From: Candidatus Zixiibacteriota bacterium
Lineage (GTDB): Bacteria; Zixibacteria; MSB-5A5; WJJR01
Length of the DNA stretch: 5,837 bases
Direction of reading: 5' to 3'
NCBI GenBank assembly: GCA_014729565.1
Contig: WJJR01000518.1
Coordinates: forward strand, 1-5,837
Shown here: positions 5,468 to 5,837 of the stretch, piece by piece
Layout of the letters: each line of letters begins with the position of its first letter
How positions within the stretch are numbered: position 1 is the stretch's first letter
Notes under the pieces: generated by a model
Told to the model about the DNA's origin: nothing
The model's database searches: none
Seen by the model: only the letters and a program-made list of their open reading frames with translations
Translations under genes and position numbers: made by a program

Positions 5468-5837
5468 CTACTTCTTCTCTTCTTTCTTTACTTCGTGGAC
5501 ACCCGTCTTCATGAATTCGTCGAAGACGAAGGTCTCGTGATTCGGATTGTTCGGGTTGTGGCAGCGCTTGCACCATTCCTCGTCCGGTGTCATGAGGCCC
5601 GCGGCCACCGATTTGGCGTGGTCTTTCATGATGCTCATCTTCTTGTATTCCGAGCCGGGACCGTGGCAGGCTTCGCAGCCGACACCGGTGATGAGTTCGC
5701 CATCAGCATCCTTGCCGACGCTGTGGCAGCCGATGCACTCGTCGTTCTTCTGTTCTTCAGCGGTCAAAGATTCCCACGCCTTGGCGTGCGGAGTCTCTTC
5801 CCAGGATTCGAACTCTGTCTTGTGGCACATCTTACAC
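5468..5837 (-). CDS. Tetraheme cytochrome c554-family protein (5' end outside window)
   Basis: Periplasmic multiheme cytochrome c, probably a soluble electron carrier. The reading frame is open to the right edge: the first complete codons read C-K-M-C-H, a heme-binding CXXCH motif, so the first methionine in the window is internal and not the start. Four motifs are seen in 122 residues: CKMCH (1-5), CIGCH (34), CEACH (54) and CKRCH (89). The spacing and surrounding residues (an SW..TPHAKA segment after heme 1, GVGCEACHGPG around heme 3) match the cytochrome c554 family, known as the tetraheme acceptor of hydroxylamine oxidoreductase in Nitrosomonas. In that family heme 1 lies near the mature N-terminus, so probably only the signal peptide and a few residues are missing. 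The C-terminus is lysine/glutamate-rich. It sits directly upstream of the Rieske gene, which suggests a role with the bc-type complex rather than in nitrification. Family assignment is good; the function here is inferred. Confidence 0.88.
   Translation of the reverse strand, partial: CKMCHKTEFESWEETPHAKAWESLTAEEQKNDECIGCHSVGKDADGELITGVGCEACHGPGSEYKKMSIMKDHAKSVAAGLMTPDEEWCKRCHNPNNPNHETFVFDEFMKTGVHEVKKEEKK

Noticed and set aside
5468..5830. Complete small cytochrome starting at the ATG at 5828-5830
   Set aside because: That methionine is inside a CKMCH heme motif and the frame is open to the window edge, so the gene is a fragment and not a complete small protein.
1..5837. Mobile elements, CRISPR arrays, tRNA or rRNA genes
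   Set aside because: No transposase or integrase motifs, regularly spaced repeats, or tRNA/rRNA-like sequences were seen; almost all of the window is occupied by the six genes.

Overview
The window holds six protein genes, all on the minus strand. They form what looks like one electron-transport locus (possibly two transcripts) read from right to left. In order of transcription they are: the 3' part of a tetraheme cytochrome c554-type gene cut by the right edge; a Rieske iron-sulfur protein; a fused b6/subunit IV-type cytochrome b; a nine-heme cytochrome c with a C-terminal membrane anchor; a 145-base gap; an outer-membrane beta-barrel protein; and a 13-heme periplasmic cytochrome c. Counting CXXCH motifs, the window encodes 4 + 9 + 13 = 26 c-type heme sites, plus two b hemes and one 2Fe-2S cluster.

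Organism. Signal peptides together with an outer-membrane barrel indicate a diderm (Gram-negative) bacterium. The heme-rich content and the replacement of cytochrome c1 by a multiheme protein are typical of anaerobic or metal-cycling lineages: Geobacter-like Desulfobacterota, or uncultivated FCB-type phyla such as Zixibacteria. The Rieske box II lacks the serine found in high-potential proteins, which suits a menaquinone-using organism. GC content looks moderately high, but I did not compute it. The taxonomic guess is an inference and is weak.

Layout. 5837-5468 is the c554-family cytochrome (partial). 5466-5005 is the Rieske protein, one base after the c554 stop if its GTG start is right. 5008-3935 is cytochrome b, overlapping the Rieske gene by ATGA. 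3917-2646 is the nine-heme anchored cytochrome, 17 bases after cytochrome b. 2645-2501 is a gap with a nested inverted repeat and a strong ribosome-binding site at its end, but no convincing complete promoter. 2500-1226 is the barrel. 1190-87 is the 13-heme cytochrome, 35 bases after the barrel. 86-1 is non-coding as far as I can see and holds a stem-loop without a U-tract.

How the genes may work together (inference). Rieske, cytochrome b and the anchored nine-heme cytochrome would form a quinol-oxidising bc-type complex whose c1 role is taken by a nine-heme wire. The soluble c554-type protein could carry electrons in the periplasm. The barrel and 13-heme cytochrome resemble a porin-cytochrome pair that could pass electrons across the outer membrane. 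Read together, the locus could couple the menaquinol pool to an extracellular electron acceptor, or work in reverse for an extracellular donor. Each component belongs to a recognisable type; the unusual point is their combination in one compact locus.
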